Part shown: positions 23,455-32,774 of the stretch, in pieces
How positions within the stretch are numbered: position 1 is the first letter of the stretch
Layout: every line of letters starts with the position of its first letter
Assembly (NCBI GenBank): GCA_022457155.1
Contig: JAJGOT010000353.1
Span: 1 to 64,000 of the forward strand
Source: Cladopsammia gracilis
Lineage: Eukaryota > Cnidaria > Anthozoa > Scleractinia > Dendrophylliidae
DNA: 64,000 bases
Direction: 5' to 3'
The notes under the pieces: generated by a model
Seen by the model: the letters and a program-made list of their open reading frames with translations, nothing else
Database searches by the model: none
What the model was told of the DNA's origin: nothing
Position numbers and translations under genes: made by a program

Positions 23455-23600
23455 ATTATCCCATAATGCTACGCATATCTCAGAGAACTACAATTACATT
23501 TCAAGGTAAGTATACCTCTCGTCTAATTTTCATTTCTTTTTCGATATGCTCCACATTATGGGATAATTGTGCGATTTCAAAGAACCGCGGCCAGCAAAAA
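23455..23600. repeat. DIRS internal complementary region
   Basis: The plus strand reads GTATACCTCTCGTCTAATTT followed by TCATTTCTTTTTCGATATGC. The first part is the complement of the element's left end (23175-23205) and the second the complement of its right end (29835-29852), placed side by side as in a circle junction. This is the template piece used to restore the ends during DIRS replication. Confidence 0.85.
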
Positions 23601-23663
23601 ATAGCAAGCATAAACAAGTGTATAAACACCAACAAAGCATTTATTAAGAGGCTCAAAATGGCC

Positions 23664-24515
23664 CTATACATTTTCCTCAGGAACTCTCAGATAATGTTTG
23701 CGAAAAGTGCGTTCGCTACACCAATCTGCCATCTTAAGGAACTGAGAGACTGGAACACCTGTTACATAGGCATGAGTAGTGGCAGCCCCCCTTACACTGT
23801 GAGCTTTGTAAATAGCGGTGTCAACCCCTGCAGAATCTAAAACCGATTTGATCCATCTGGCAATAGTTGCCGTAGAAACAGGTTTGTTCGGTTTAATAAA
23901 TGACAAAAACAATTTTGACTCAAACGTGCCATTTTTAGACCTAAGCACCTCTGTACGTGAAATGTACTTTTTCAATGCAGCAACGGGACAAACTGAGGCA
24001 CTGTCTGAGGATTCAAAAGAAACCTCGAGGGATTTCCCTGGTCTAGAAGTCTTTACATGTTGAGTCACAACAAAACTAACTGAACTCTGAGACTCTTTCT
24101 TAAAATTAAGGTCCAATGCATATAAAGTCTGCTCTCTCTGGGCAGAAGCCAGGGCACAGAGCATGACTGTCTTAAGAGTTAATAACTTTAAACTTAGCTC
24201 ATATAATGGAACTAATGTCTTGAAATAATCAGTCACCGTGGAAACGTTCCATGTGGACGAATACCTTGGAATCGGTGGTCTCGGCAAATAAATTCCCTTG
24301 AGCAATCTTGCAATCAGAGGGTGTGAACCAATGGATTGTTTATCATCACCAACAGAACAAAGAGTTGTAGAAAGTGCTGAACGGTATGTGTTGATAGTGC
24401 TGTACCCCTTGCCTTCATGATAACATTCAGTTAAAAAATTTGCAACGTGGTCTACAGAGGTTTGAAATAGATTAATCTGTCTTCGATGACACCGGCTAGT
24501 CCACTTGTTCCACAC
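23664..24515 (-). CDS. DIRS tyrosine recombinase
   Basis: A 283-codon frame covering most of the recombinase. The catalytic residues are visible in order: Arg in ALASAQREQTL, the HSVRGAATT box (His-x-x-Arg), the Trp of ADWCS at the later His/Trp position, and Tyr in FRKHYLRVP. It would integrate a circular DNA intermediate. The frame is intact through the catalytic half; its 5' junction with the preceding domain is frame-shifted. Confidence 0.85.
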   Translation of the reverse strand: MWNKWTSRCHRRQINLFQTSVDHVANFLTECYHEGKGYSTINTYRSALSTTLCSVGDDKQSIGSHPLIARLLKGIYLPRPPIPRYSSTWNVSTVTDYFKTLVPLYELSLKLLTLKTVMLCALASAQREQTLYALDLNFKKESQSSVSFVVTQHVKTSRPGKSLEVSFESSDSASVCPVAALKKYISRTEVLRSKNGTFESKLFLSFIKPNKPVSTATIARWIKSVLDSAGVDTAIYKAHSVRGAATTHAYVTGVPVSQFLKMADWCSERTFRKHYLRVPEENV

Positions 24516-24524
24516 TCCTTGGTA

Positions 24525-24990
24525 CTATTTTTCAGTGCCAGCTGTCCACGAGGCACAGATGATCTCTGAGAGAGCTTTTCGGATAGCATCCAAGCGGCCA
24601 AGTCCAGTTTGTTTCTTAGCGGGTGTTGTTCCAGACTGTGAGGAAGTGTCAGGAGATTGTCCACACGAGGTAGCTTGATTGGCTGATTGATTAATAGTTG
24701 AAGCAGAAGTGGATACCAACTCTGGGTAGGCCACACTGGGGCAATTAACAGGACTAAGGCTTCGTCGTTGCGAATCTTGGAAAGCACCCGAGGTAATGGC
24801 TAAACGGAGGGAAGGCATAACATTTCATATTAGCCCAATGTAGACTAAAAGCATCCACAGCCATAGCACCCGGTTCTGGATGCCAAGAAATAAACTGATC
24901 AGTCTTAGCATTCAGCCTGGACGCAAATAAATCAACTTCAGGAACAAATGTCTGGGAAATAATTCCACAAAACACCTTACTATCCAAGGA
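24525..24990 (-). pseudogene. DIRS domain between RNase H and recombinase
   Basis: It follows the RT-RNase H frame after an in-frame stop at about 24991 with FVPEVDLFASRLNAKTDQFI and PGAMAVDAFSLHW, then changes frame near 24780 to APVWPTQSWYPLL. This segment corresponds to the region that in DIRS elements includes a methyltransferase-like domain, but no catalytic motif is clear here. Broken by the stop and the frame change. Confidence 0.65.
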
Positions 24991-26385
24991 CTACTCTAAA
25001 TTAGAGGATATTTCTCTTGATAACGCATCTGCCCTGACATTTGCCCTGCCTGGGATATGCTGAGCAGAAACTAAAATGTCCCTAGCAATGCACCATTCCC
25101 ATAACGATTTAGATAAAGTGTCCAACGAAGGGGATTTTGTACCACCCATATTGTTAACATAGGCCACAGCAGTAGAATTATCAAGTGCCAGTCTAACATG
25201 AATGGACCTCTGACGAGAAACAAAACATTGGAGGGCATGAAAACCTGCTAAAAGTTCTAGATAATTAATATGGTATTCCAATTCACCTGGTGACCATCTC
25301 CCATTGGTGGATTGGCCATCACATAAAGCTCCCCAGCCAGTTAAACTGGCATCACTCTCAATATAAACATCAATTTTGGGTTCTTTAAAAGATTTGCCAT
25401 TAAACCTTGAAATATTGTCCACTACCCAGTGCAAGTCTGACCGAGCCTGGGAAGTAAGTGAGAGTAATGAATCATAATCCGAGCTAGTGGACAAAACTTG
25501 AGTTTTGCATAACTCTAAAGAACGATAATGGAGTTGAAGGAAATTTACTGCTGGGAGGGCAGAAACTATCAGCCCCGTAACTCTGGCTACATCCCGAAGG
25601 GAAGGTCTGTCTTTGGCTGGAAGCTGTGAACAGGCCAAAATGATTTTCTGTAGCTTTTCTGTTGGTAAGTGTGATTTCATTGAAAAAGAGTTTATGATAA
25701 AACCCAAACCTTTCAAGGTCTGCCTTATTATGGACAGTTGTTCCAAGCATTCTTGATAGGAACTTGCAACAAGCAATATATCATCAATGAAAATAGTAAC
25801 TCTAAAGCCAAGAAATCTGAAAAAAACCATAACAGGTTTGAAAATTTTGGTGAATACCCGTGGAGCAAGACTATAGCCAAAGGGTAAACAAGTAAACTCA
25901 AAACGCTTAGAATTCCACAGAAAACGCAGATATTTTCTATGGTTTTGAAAAATAGGTATGCTGAAATAAGCATCCTTGAGGTCCACAGAGACCATATAAT
26001 CCCCAGGGGAAATAGAATTTAGAGCCATATGAATGTTTTCCATTTTGAAGTGGATCTTTTCAACGAATTGATTTAATGGCTTTAAGTTAATAACTGGGCG
26101 CAAATCACCAGTTTTCTTGGGTACCAAGAATATATTTGAAATAAATTCATCCTGGCAAGGGCAAACCTCAGAAATGGCCCTTTTTGAAACAAGTTTGTTT
26201 ATCTCCAACTCAATCAGCTCAGCCTCCTCATTAAACGTCGGTAGCTTTGGAAGCTTACATTGGTAAGGGAGGGATTCAAATTCGAGGTGATACCCAGAGA
26301 CAGTTTCTAATACCCAAGGATCACCAGTGATTTCCCTCCAATTTGGTAAATTATTGAGCAAATTACCAGCTTGTGTAAAAGACAA
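24991..26385 (-). CDS. DIRS reverse transcriptase and RNase H
   Basis: The reverse transcriptase shows FLVPKKTGDLRPVINLKPLN, SVDLKDAYFSIPI, LPFGYSLAPRVFTK and FIDDILLVAS (catalytic Asp pair). The RNase H part has ESDASLTGWGALCDG, YLELLAGFHAL, LALDNSTAVAYVNNMGG and the ADALSRE end. The frame is open for 464 codons from a non-defined start, because the frame is expected to overlap or follow gag. It stops at an in-frame codon that may be a mutation or a programmed readthrough site. Confidence 0.85.
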   Translation of the reverse strand: MSFTQAGNLLNNLPNWREITGDPWVLETVSGYHLEFESLPYQCKLPKLPTFNEEAELIELEINKLVSKRAISEVCPCQDEFISNIFLVPKKTGDLRPVINLKPLNQFVEKIHFKMENIHMALNSISPGDYMVSVDLKDAYFSIPIFQNHRKYLRFLWNSKRFEFTCLPFGYSLAPRVFTKIFKPVMVFFRFLGFRVTIFIDDILLVASSYQECLEQLSIIRQTLKGLGFIINSFSMKSHLPTEKLQKIILACSQLPAKDRPSLRDVARVTGLIVSALPAVNFLQLHYRSLELCKTQVLSTSSDYDSLLSLTSQARSDLHWVVDNISRFNGKSFKEPKIDVYIESDASLTGWGALCDGQSTNGRWSPGELEYHINYLELLAGFHALQCFVSRQRSIHVRLALDNSTAVAYVNNMGGTKSPSLDTLSKSLWEWCIARDILVSAQHIPGRANVRADALSREISSNLE

Positions 26386-26498
26386 AGGACATACCTTGTC
26401 TATGCCTTGTCTTTCTGTGTGTTGGTGCTGCTCGACATTGTAGAGCGCATTGGTACGTGTTGTCGGTTGTGAAAATGTCCTCCACGACCTCGGTACCC

Positions 26499-27470
26499 TT
26501 AAAAAGTGGTTCTTCTTCCAGATCTCTGCTGGTAATGCCTGTTATCTGCACCACTCTTGTATGTATTAACTGTATGTTTAATCAAACTTGGGCGACCAGA
26601 CACCCTCTTGGAGATTTTGTTCACCTCTCCAATTTCTTTTATGTGTTTAGGCAACTCATCCCCAAACAGGCAAGTCGTAATGGGATTAGACTTGCTGCAA
26701 ACAGACTGATAAGGTTTTGCTATGTCAGGCCTAAGCAAGTCTCTCCTCTTCAAGGAGGTGAGAAAGGAGGCGTGACCGATAAAGGTCACTGCATCTGCTA
26801 ACATAGGCAATAAAGTGCCAGAATCGATGGTCGACTTATCTTTCCGAGCTTTCAAGGCCGCATCAAAAAGCCGTATAATAGGCTGGGCTGCTTTAACAAT
26901 CCCTTTCTGGACCTCCTGAAGACCAAGGTCCTTGTTCTTAGACTCTTTGGACAAATCGTGCCATAGTTCCATATTGACTTTGGGCACACATAGTAATTTA
27001 CAGTTTCCAGGCGTCTTGTATTTCTCATAGAGCTCTTTGAGCCTAGAGTCCATTGCTTTCTTAGAGCATGCATCATTGATTCGTTGAGCAATGACATCAG
27101 CCACGTCGGGCCCAAAGCTCTCAATCTCCTCAAACACAGAAGGGAGCGTAAACTCCTCATCTTTCGAATCTTGTGCAGAAGAATCTTCAGGCACAACAAA
27201 AGGAGCCGTCGGGTCAAAAACCTCCTCGGCAGCCTCAGAAAAAGACTTTGTGTTTTGAGCCCCTGAACCAGGGTACTCAGTCCGCTCGCTAAATCTGTCT
27301 GCGAGACTATAAAGTTTATCGAGGATTCGGTCAATGCCGAGTTGCTCCTTCAGTTCATCCACATCAAATTCTAGGCTATCGTCTTCGTTTGGAGGAAGAA
27401 CTTCGGTAACTTCGTTAATCTCCATCGCCTGAGCCACCGGTTTAGGTTGAGAACTCGCCGGCGACGCCAT
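26499..27470 (-). CDS. DIRS gag-like ORF1
   Basis: The frame from the ATG at 27470 encodes about 323 residues starting MASPASSQPKPVAQAMEINE, with an acidic N-terminal third (PPNEDDSLEFDVDELKEQLG), a middle region with QRINDACSKKAMDSRLKELY and KLLCVPKVNMELWHDL, and a basic tail (RHYQQRSGRRTTF). No zinc knuckle is seen. Position and order relative to the RT support gag; the sequence by itself is not diagnostic. Confidence 0.6.
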   Translation of the reverse strand: MASPASSQPKPVAQAMEINEVTEVLPPNEDDSLEFDVDELKEQLGIDRILDKLYSLADRFSERTEYPGSGAQNTKSFSEAAEEVFDPTAPFVVPEDSSAQDSKDEEFTLPSVFEEIESFGPDVADVIAQRINDACSKKAMDSRLKELYEKYKTPGNCKLLCVPKVNMELWHDLSKESKNKDLGLQEVQKGIVKAAQPIIRLFDAALKARKDKSTIDSGTLLPMLADAVTFIGHASFLTSLKRRDLLRPDIAKPYQSVCSKSNPITTCLFGDELPKHIKEIGEVNKISKRVSGRPSLIKHTVNTYKSGADNRHYQQRSGRRTTF

Positions 27471-27734
27471 TCGCACGTGGTCGAACCAACGAGGCGTAGA
27501 CTTGAACGTTAGCTCGAAACTTCGAAGGAAAACTGAAAGGAAAAACAAAATGTCGAGGGAAACACAAAGTCAGAACATATAAACACAAAAAACCGAAGGG
27601 AAAAAACACAAGCGAATCCAAAAGGAAACGACAAAACCAATGTTTACACTGACCTCGTAAGCACGAAAGGAAGAACTGGTTGCCAGGCCTGGTTCTGGGG
27701 TTAAAATGACGTGTGTGCTTAGTTCGTTATTTAA

Positions 27735-29516
27735 GGTGTTTCCCTCCAGTTTCCGTGCAGCCGCACCGACCATTTTTAATCGGCCATTTAACTAACTTTT
27801 CTTTATTGAATTAGTATGAAACTTACACAAAGTATTGCACAAAGTTTGAAGTTTATAATAGTGTAACAATTTTGTAAATCGGATTTAAAATTGCGGAGAT
27901 AAACGAGAAACATTGAAATCACTTGAGTCTAAATTCTCAGCGATTGCGATGGCATCTAGAAAAATCAAAACTATTACGATAAACTATGACATATGGCAAA
28001 CAAAATATCTAAAAATTAGAAACTTTTGTCAAGCCGATTTTAAGTAAATCAGAAAAAAATTTCGAACTTGTGATTTTGCATTTGTATGAGCACATCTACA
28101 AAATCCTCAATTAAGCTTATAAAAGTTTAATTTCTCAATCTCAAATTTACGTCAAAATGTGTGTTTATAGTATGAGATGAAACTATGAAAGTTTGAAAGC
28201 GTTTCTCGTTTTAGTTTTGGAGATTCGATTTTCTATAGGAAACCGTAATTTTTTGACTGAGTTCTTGATATTGTAGTTTTAGCACATTTCTACATATTTC
28301 AAAAACCGCGAGATAGATTTTTTTTTAACTTTTATAGTCGTTTCTTTATGATATGAACAACATTGTCTCGAAGTTTCATCTTGATTGAAACATTGCAACA
28401 TGGTCAAATAAAATAATAAAGTTCACCTAAAACGCGATTGGGACTTTGTGCTTTGATTGCACGGTTGAAGCGCACGTCGCAAAGACGCTTTAATTAATTC
28501 AGGTAAAGTGTAACGCATTTCTGCGTGTTGAGAATTATCAGAATTATGCAAATCGAGTTGACTTCTTTCTTTTCCCTACAATTCAAAATGTCGAGAGTGT
28601 TCAGTGCACGTCAAATGCGAATAAAAAAACTGCTTTCAAATAAACGTCCCACTGAAATTCGTGAGAATGATAAAAATAACGTGGAACACAGCCGCTAAAC
28701 ATTACTCCGCAAAACATGATGGTCACGCAGAAATGCGTTGCGCTTCACCTGAATTAATTAATTAAAGCGTCTTTGCGCGCCTTCAACCGTGCAATCAAAA
28801 CACAAAGTCTCAATCGCGTTTTGGGTGAACTTTATTATTTTATTTGACCATGTTGCAATGTTTCAATCAAGATGAAACTTCGAGATAATGCTGTTCATAT
28901 TATAAAGAAACGACTATAAAAGTTTGAAAAAAATCTATCTCGCGGTTTTTGAAATATATAGAAAAGCGCTAAATCTACAATATCAAGGACTCAGTCAAAA
29001 AACTATGGTTTCCTATAGAAAATCGAATCTCCAAAAATAAAACGAGAAACGCTTTCAAACTTTCATAGTTTCATCTCATACTATAAACACACATTTTGGC
29101 GTAAATTTGAGATTGAGAAATTAAACTTTTATAAGCTTAATTGAGGATTTTGTAGATGTGCTTATACACATGCAAAATCACAAGTTCGAAATGTTTTTCT
29201 GATTTACTCAAAATCGGCTTGACAAAAGTTTCTAATTTTTAGATATTTTGTTTGCCATATGTCATAGTTTATCGTAATAGTTTTGATTTTTCTAGATGCC
29301 ATCGCAATCGCTCGGAATTTAGACTCAAGTGATTTCAATGTTTCCCGTTTATCTCCGCAATTTTAAATCCGATTTACAAAATTTTTACAATCATATAAAC
29401 TTCAAACTAAGCACAATATTTTGTGTAAGTTTCATACTAATTCAATAAAGGACAGTTAGTTAAACGGCCGCTTAAAAATGGTCGGTGCGGCTACATGGAA
29501 ACTGGAGGGAAACACC
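27735..29516. mobile_element. TTAA-flanked foldback element inside the DIRS
   Basis: Ends GGTGTTTCCCTCCAGTTTCC and, reversed, the same 20 bases are each bounded by TTAA (27731-27734, 29517-29520). The arms are about 770 bp each and the loop about 240 bp, so nearly the whole element is one long imperfect palindrome. There is no ORF. It shares the TTAA-GGTG ends with the element at 21148-31048, so both may depend on the same transposase family. Confidence 0.85.
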
Positions 29517-29852
29517 TTAACGTACTACATTTATTTTGCGTTGTTTTCCTAACTGATATGTCTTGTCAGTAACTGTGGTCACACTGTGGGTGGCTCCTCC
29601 TAAAATGTTCTGCAATTGGTATAGGATTTAATGGAGCCGAAACCAATTGTGGAATTGCACGCATTTTGGGCATCCTACTGTTGAACAGTTACGAAATTCA
29701 GATATATTTAGTAGCCACATTTATTTGCGGTCTGTCCCCTTTGAATTGTTACTAATTTGCATTTGAATAGCTTTTTTGAAATGTGACCGCTGACCAGTAG
29801 GTATGCAGGAAGTATGCACAATCATCACATAATGTGGAGCATATCGAAAGAG

Positions 29853-30790
29853 AATTAGGGATTTAAGCTCGGTAGCATTGGAGGAAGAGGCAAATATATT
29901 AGTGTCATCTGCAAAAATTCTGAAGGAAAGTTTTTCAGAGCAATTGGGGATATCATTGATGTAAATGAGAAACAGCAACAGCCCAAGCGAACTGCCTTGA
30001 GGAACACCGCAAACCATAGTTTGTCTAGATGATTCAGTACCAGCCATGGAGACGTACTGCTGTCTATTTGTCAAGTAGCTTGTAAACCACTGTAAGGGCA
30101 GTCCCCGTATTCCATACTTTTCCATTTTCTTTAGGAGAATACCGTGGTTAACAGTATCAAACGCTTTCGCGAAATCAAGGAATACCCCGCAAGTGAAAAG
30201 GTTTTGGTCAATCGCATTCTTTAGATTATCTGTGATTTCAACTATTGCTTGTTCAGTGGACCTCCCTTTTCTAAAACCAAACTGAAATTGGCATAGAATG
30301 TCATATTTTTCAACATAACTTATCAACTGCTTGTAAACAAGCTTTTCAAATATTTGTGTAAAAGTAGAGAGTGTTGAAATTGGGCGGTAGTTTGTAGCGT
30401 CTGTAATTTCACCGCCTTTGTCTAGGGGTGTTACTTTTGACAGCTTCAGGATATCAGGGACAATGCCCTGTTCTAAGGATTGGTTGTGTACTTTTGTTAA
30501 AGCTTTATAAATATGATTACAGGCAATTTTAACACATTTAATAGGAGGACCTATAGTTGATTTGTTTTCTTTTAGAGTTATAATCAAGTTATCTACTTCA
30601 TGCTCATGTATAGGGGTAAAAAAGAGGCTATTTGAGAATGTTCTGCGAATGTAATTAGTGGGATTGGAGTTGTCATCATTAGGTAATTTGGCAGATAAGC
30701 TAGGGCCAACATTTATAAAGTATGTGTTTAGCTGGTCACATATACTTTGTTTATCAGTGTAGCACTTGTTATTATGAAGAAGTTTGGGTA
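29853..30790 (-). pseudogene. LINE reverse transcriptase, central part
   Basis: Motifs in order: VTPLDKGGEITDATNYRPIS, FQFGFRKGRSTEQAIVEI, GVFLDFAKAFDTVNHGILL, VCGVPQGSSLG and FRIFADDTNIFASS (catalytic Asp pair), ending at ELKSLI where the DIRS is inserted. The endonuclease domain is absent because of 5' truncation. The residues after SLI in the continuing frame come from the DIRS end, not from the LINE. Confidence 0.85.
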
Positions 30791-31052
30791 TTGTAGAATT
30801 TTAAGATGTCTATGTGGGATTTTCAATGCGAAATCTTAAACGCGCAAAATTTCACTTTTACTGATTTCGAAGTTTCTTGTTTATCGTCGTCATGGTAATA
30901 TCGATTTTACCAGAAAATACATCTTGCCAAACTTCAAGTCAAAACCAGTTAGTGGTGAAAATTTCACGTTGATCTGACTTGGAGAAGACCGCTTAAAAGC
31001 CGATTGAAAAATGTAGGTATGGTCTCCAGAAAACTGTATCGAAACACCTTAA

Positions 31053-32771
31053 ATACTGTACGATCAGCGGTTACATGTCTCTTGAGATGAGCGGGTGGGC
31101 TCATGGTACGCTTTTCGTTTATATTAAATATTTAATCACATCCAGATATACATGGAGTTTGTTGTCCACAGGAATTCCATATAGAAATGTTGAAGACAGA
31201 TTTGTCTGTTGGACAATATGAAATTTCCATAGCTCAACAAAATTTACGTGTTTGTTGTTTACAGTAATCCCATGTAGGGTTGTTGAAATGCCTTTTAGTT
31301 ATTAATTGTAAACTGACAACTAGTTGGGGCTCAATGATTATTGGTTCTTGTTCACAGTCATTTACAAGCATTTGAAGTGTAAATTTCTATTTCTCACGTG
31401 AAATGGATTACAGAATTGTTACTGTAGCTTGTTTCTCATATACTGACTAAAGTTGTGTAACTCTAGAAAATATTCATACCTCCCCTATAGGGAATGGAAA
31501 TTCGAGATGAATGAGGGTCAGTTTCCTTTGTTTTCCAGGGGTTCAAGCCCTTTTTAGATAAAAACAAGACGCTGTGGTAGCGCATACTTGGGCGTCGTTG
31601 TATCAGGCGTATTGGAATGAAAATATCTTGGAAAATCTGCATGCACGTCAGTTTAGGGTTTGATGATAGGGAGTGCACTGAGTATTGGGATAGTCTTGTA
31701 TGTCGTTGACTGTTGGTGCACATTTGTAAAGTGAACACGTGAAGACTTACGTGAAGTGCGGGTGCAAGGATTTTGCGTGACTAACGCACTGGCACTTGGG
31801 GCCCTTGTTTACATAAAGTGACCTATTTTGGTCTTGTTCGCTTTCTGACTGAAAACTAACTCCATTCGAAATTTTTCCATAGCCGTTCACAGCCAGCCGT
31901 TCGAAATTTTTGTTTTGTTTCGGCCGTTCACTGCAAGCCGTTCAAAATAATTCTTCAGGCGTTCAAATGAAATTCGATCTGTTAGCAGATCTCGTTGCCT
32001 AGCACGTGATCAAAATCTGCCGTGAAGAAATTGTTCTTTCTTGTTGCACCTTTCTCGATGTAGTGCGAAAGTTATTTTATTGTTATATCTAGAAGAATTA
32101 GTCGTTTGAAACTGTATTTTTGTAATGGACGATTTTATATAAGTGACGGTTTGTCCGCCCGTTTTAGCGCACGGATGGGAAATTGTCATAAATCGGACCG
32201 TTCCATTCTAAAGAGTCTAAAGATGTACATGTACCTTTGAGAATTCATAACTCGAATAATATTCCATTGATTCAATTGAATTTAAGACTAAATAACGGCT
32301 AAAGAGTAAGCGATCACGATATCAGAATTTATCTGCCACTAGAATTTAATTTTCGCCGGCGAGCCTATCAAGAAAGCGTTGAAGCTAGCCGAGACGCCAG
32401 CTGACCAGTTACGTTTGACTGAGTTTGACGCACGCTCATTAGAGCCCAATTACTAATTCGTGCACTACCAAACTTGGGCTCCGCCCAAGTAATAAGGATT
32501 GTATTTTAAATTTGAAAATTCCAGAGGGGTGGGGTAGGGAGCAATTGATCAGACCTCCTTCCCCATGTGAGGATTTCTAGGAAATATGCCTTCTTGTTAC
32601 TGTGGTTATATAGTTTCAGTAATTTAATAGGCCATACTTGCGGCAAACAATGTTTTCTTTATTTTTTTGCTTGCGTACAATTTATTTCAGTGTTTATAGC
32701 CTCTGCAAACAATTTATTTCAAAATTTTCCAAACCCCCCCCCCCCCCCGTCAAAACATAATGGTCCTTCCC
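31053..32771. other. Right arm of the outer TIR transposon
   Basis: I see no gene in this 1.7 kb. There are loose repeats of the phrase GCCGTTCA near 31880-31960. Near the right end, CTCTGCAAACAATTTATTTC resembles CTGCTGCAAACAATTTTTTT at the left end (about 16175), a subterminal sequence in direct orientation. Confidence 0.5.
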
Positions 32772-32774
32772 TTA

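Larger units (their letters stand above)
23175..29852 (-). mobile_element. DIRS-type tyrosine-recombinase retrotransposon
   Basis: Gene order on the minus strand is gag, reverse transcriptase with RNase H, a further domain, then tyrosine recombinase. Inverted terminal repeats share the stretch that includes GCATACTTCCTGCATACCTA (23260 and, reversed, 29820). An internal region at about 23455-23600 is complementary to the joined ends. It interrupts the LINE between the ELKSLI and NQELL codons without a target duplication, as expected for this class. A 1.8-kb TTAA foldback lies inside it. At least one nonsense codon and one frame change make this copy inactive. Confidence 0.9.
22040..30797 (-). 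mobile_element. Jockey-superfamily LINE, split by a DIRS element
   Basis: The LINE is inserted in the right arm of the TTAA foldback with ATTTTA duplicated at both sides (22034-22039, 30798-30803). Its 3' end, on the minus strand, finishes with TAAAG and about four TATTG units, the short-microsatellite tail seen in jockey/CR1-type elements. It is 5'-truncated within the reverse transcriptase ORF. Its two halves are 29853-30797 (RT) and 22040-23174 (end of RT, C-terminal part, 3' UTR). Confidence 0.8.
21148..31048. mobile_element. TTAA-flanked foldback element, split by a LINE
   Basis: Ends GGTGGTTCGATACAGTTTTC and, reversed, GGTGTTTCGATACAGTTTTC are each bounded by TTAA (21144-21147, 31049-31052). 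The inverted arms run on for about 260 bp and then a further 120 bp (21395-21515 against 21925-22039). Without the LINE at 22040-30797 the element would be about 1.15 kb, with only a loop at 21520-21920 that codes for nothing recognisable. TTAA targeting suggests a piggyBac- or Kolobok-driven non-autonomous element. Confidence 0.8.
16128..32771. mobile_element. Outer TIR transposon with TTA target duplication, swollen by nested insertions
   Basis: The left end reads GGGACGGACCATTATTTTTT and the right end, reversed, GGGAAGGACCATTATGTTTT, followed on both sides by TGACGGGG. TTA flanks both ends (16125-16127, 32772-32774). Copy B gives the empty site at about 62994 (GTGCCTACCGCAGGG against GTGCTTA...TTACTGCAGGG). 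Three-base TTA/TAA targets fit PIF/Harbinger. No transposase for it is visible; most of the 16.6 kb consists of the later insertions listed below. Confidence 0.75.

Noticed and set aside
29721..29852. The HTSCIPTGQRSHFKKAIQMQ residues as part of the LINE protein
   Set aside because: They are encoded by the DIRS terminal repeat and occur again, inverted, at 23260; the LINE continues instead at 23174.
16128..32771. A Maverick/Polinton or other giant virus-like transposon, suggested by long TIRs 16 kb apart
   Set aside because: No DNA polymerase B, capsid, ATPase or retroviral-type integrase of its own; the length comes from ordinary nested elements.
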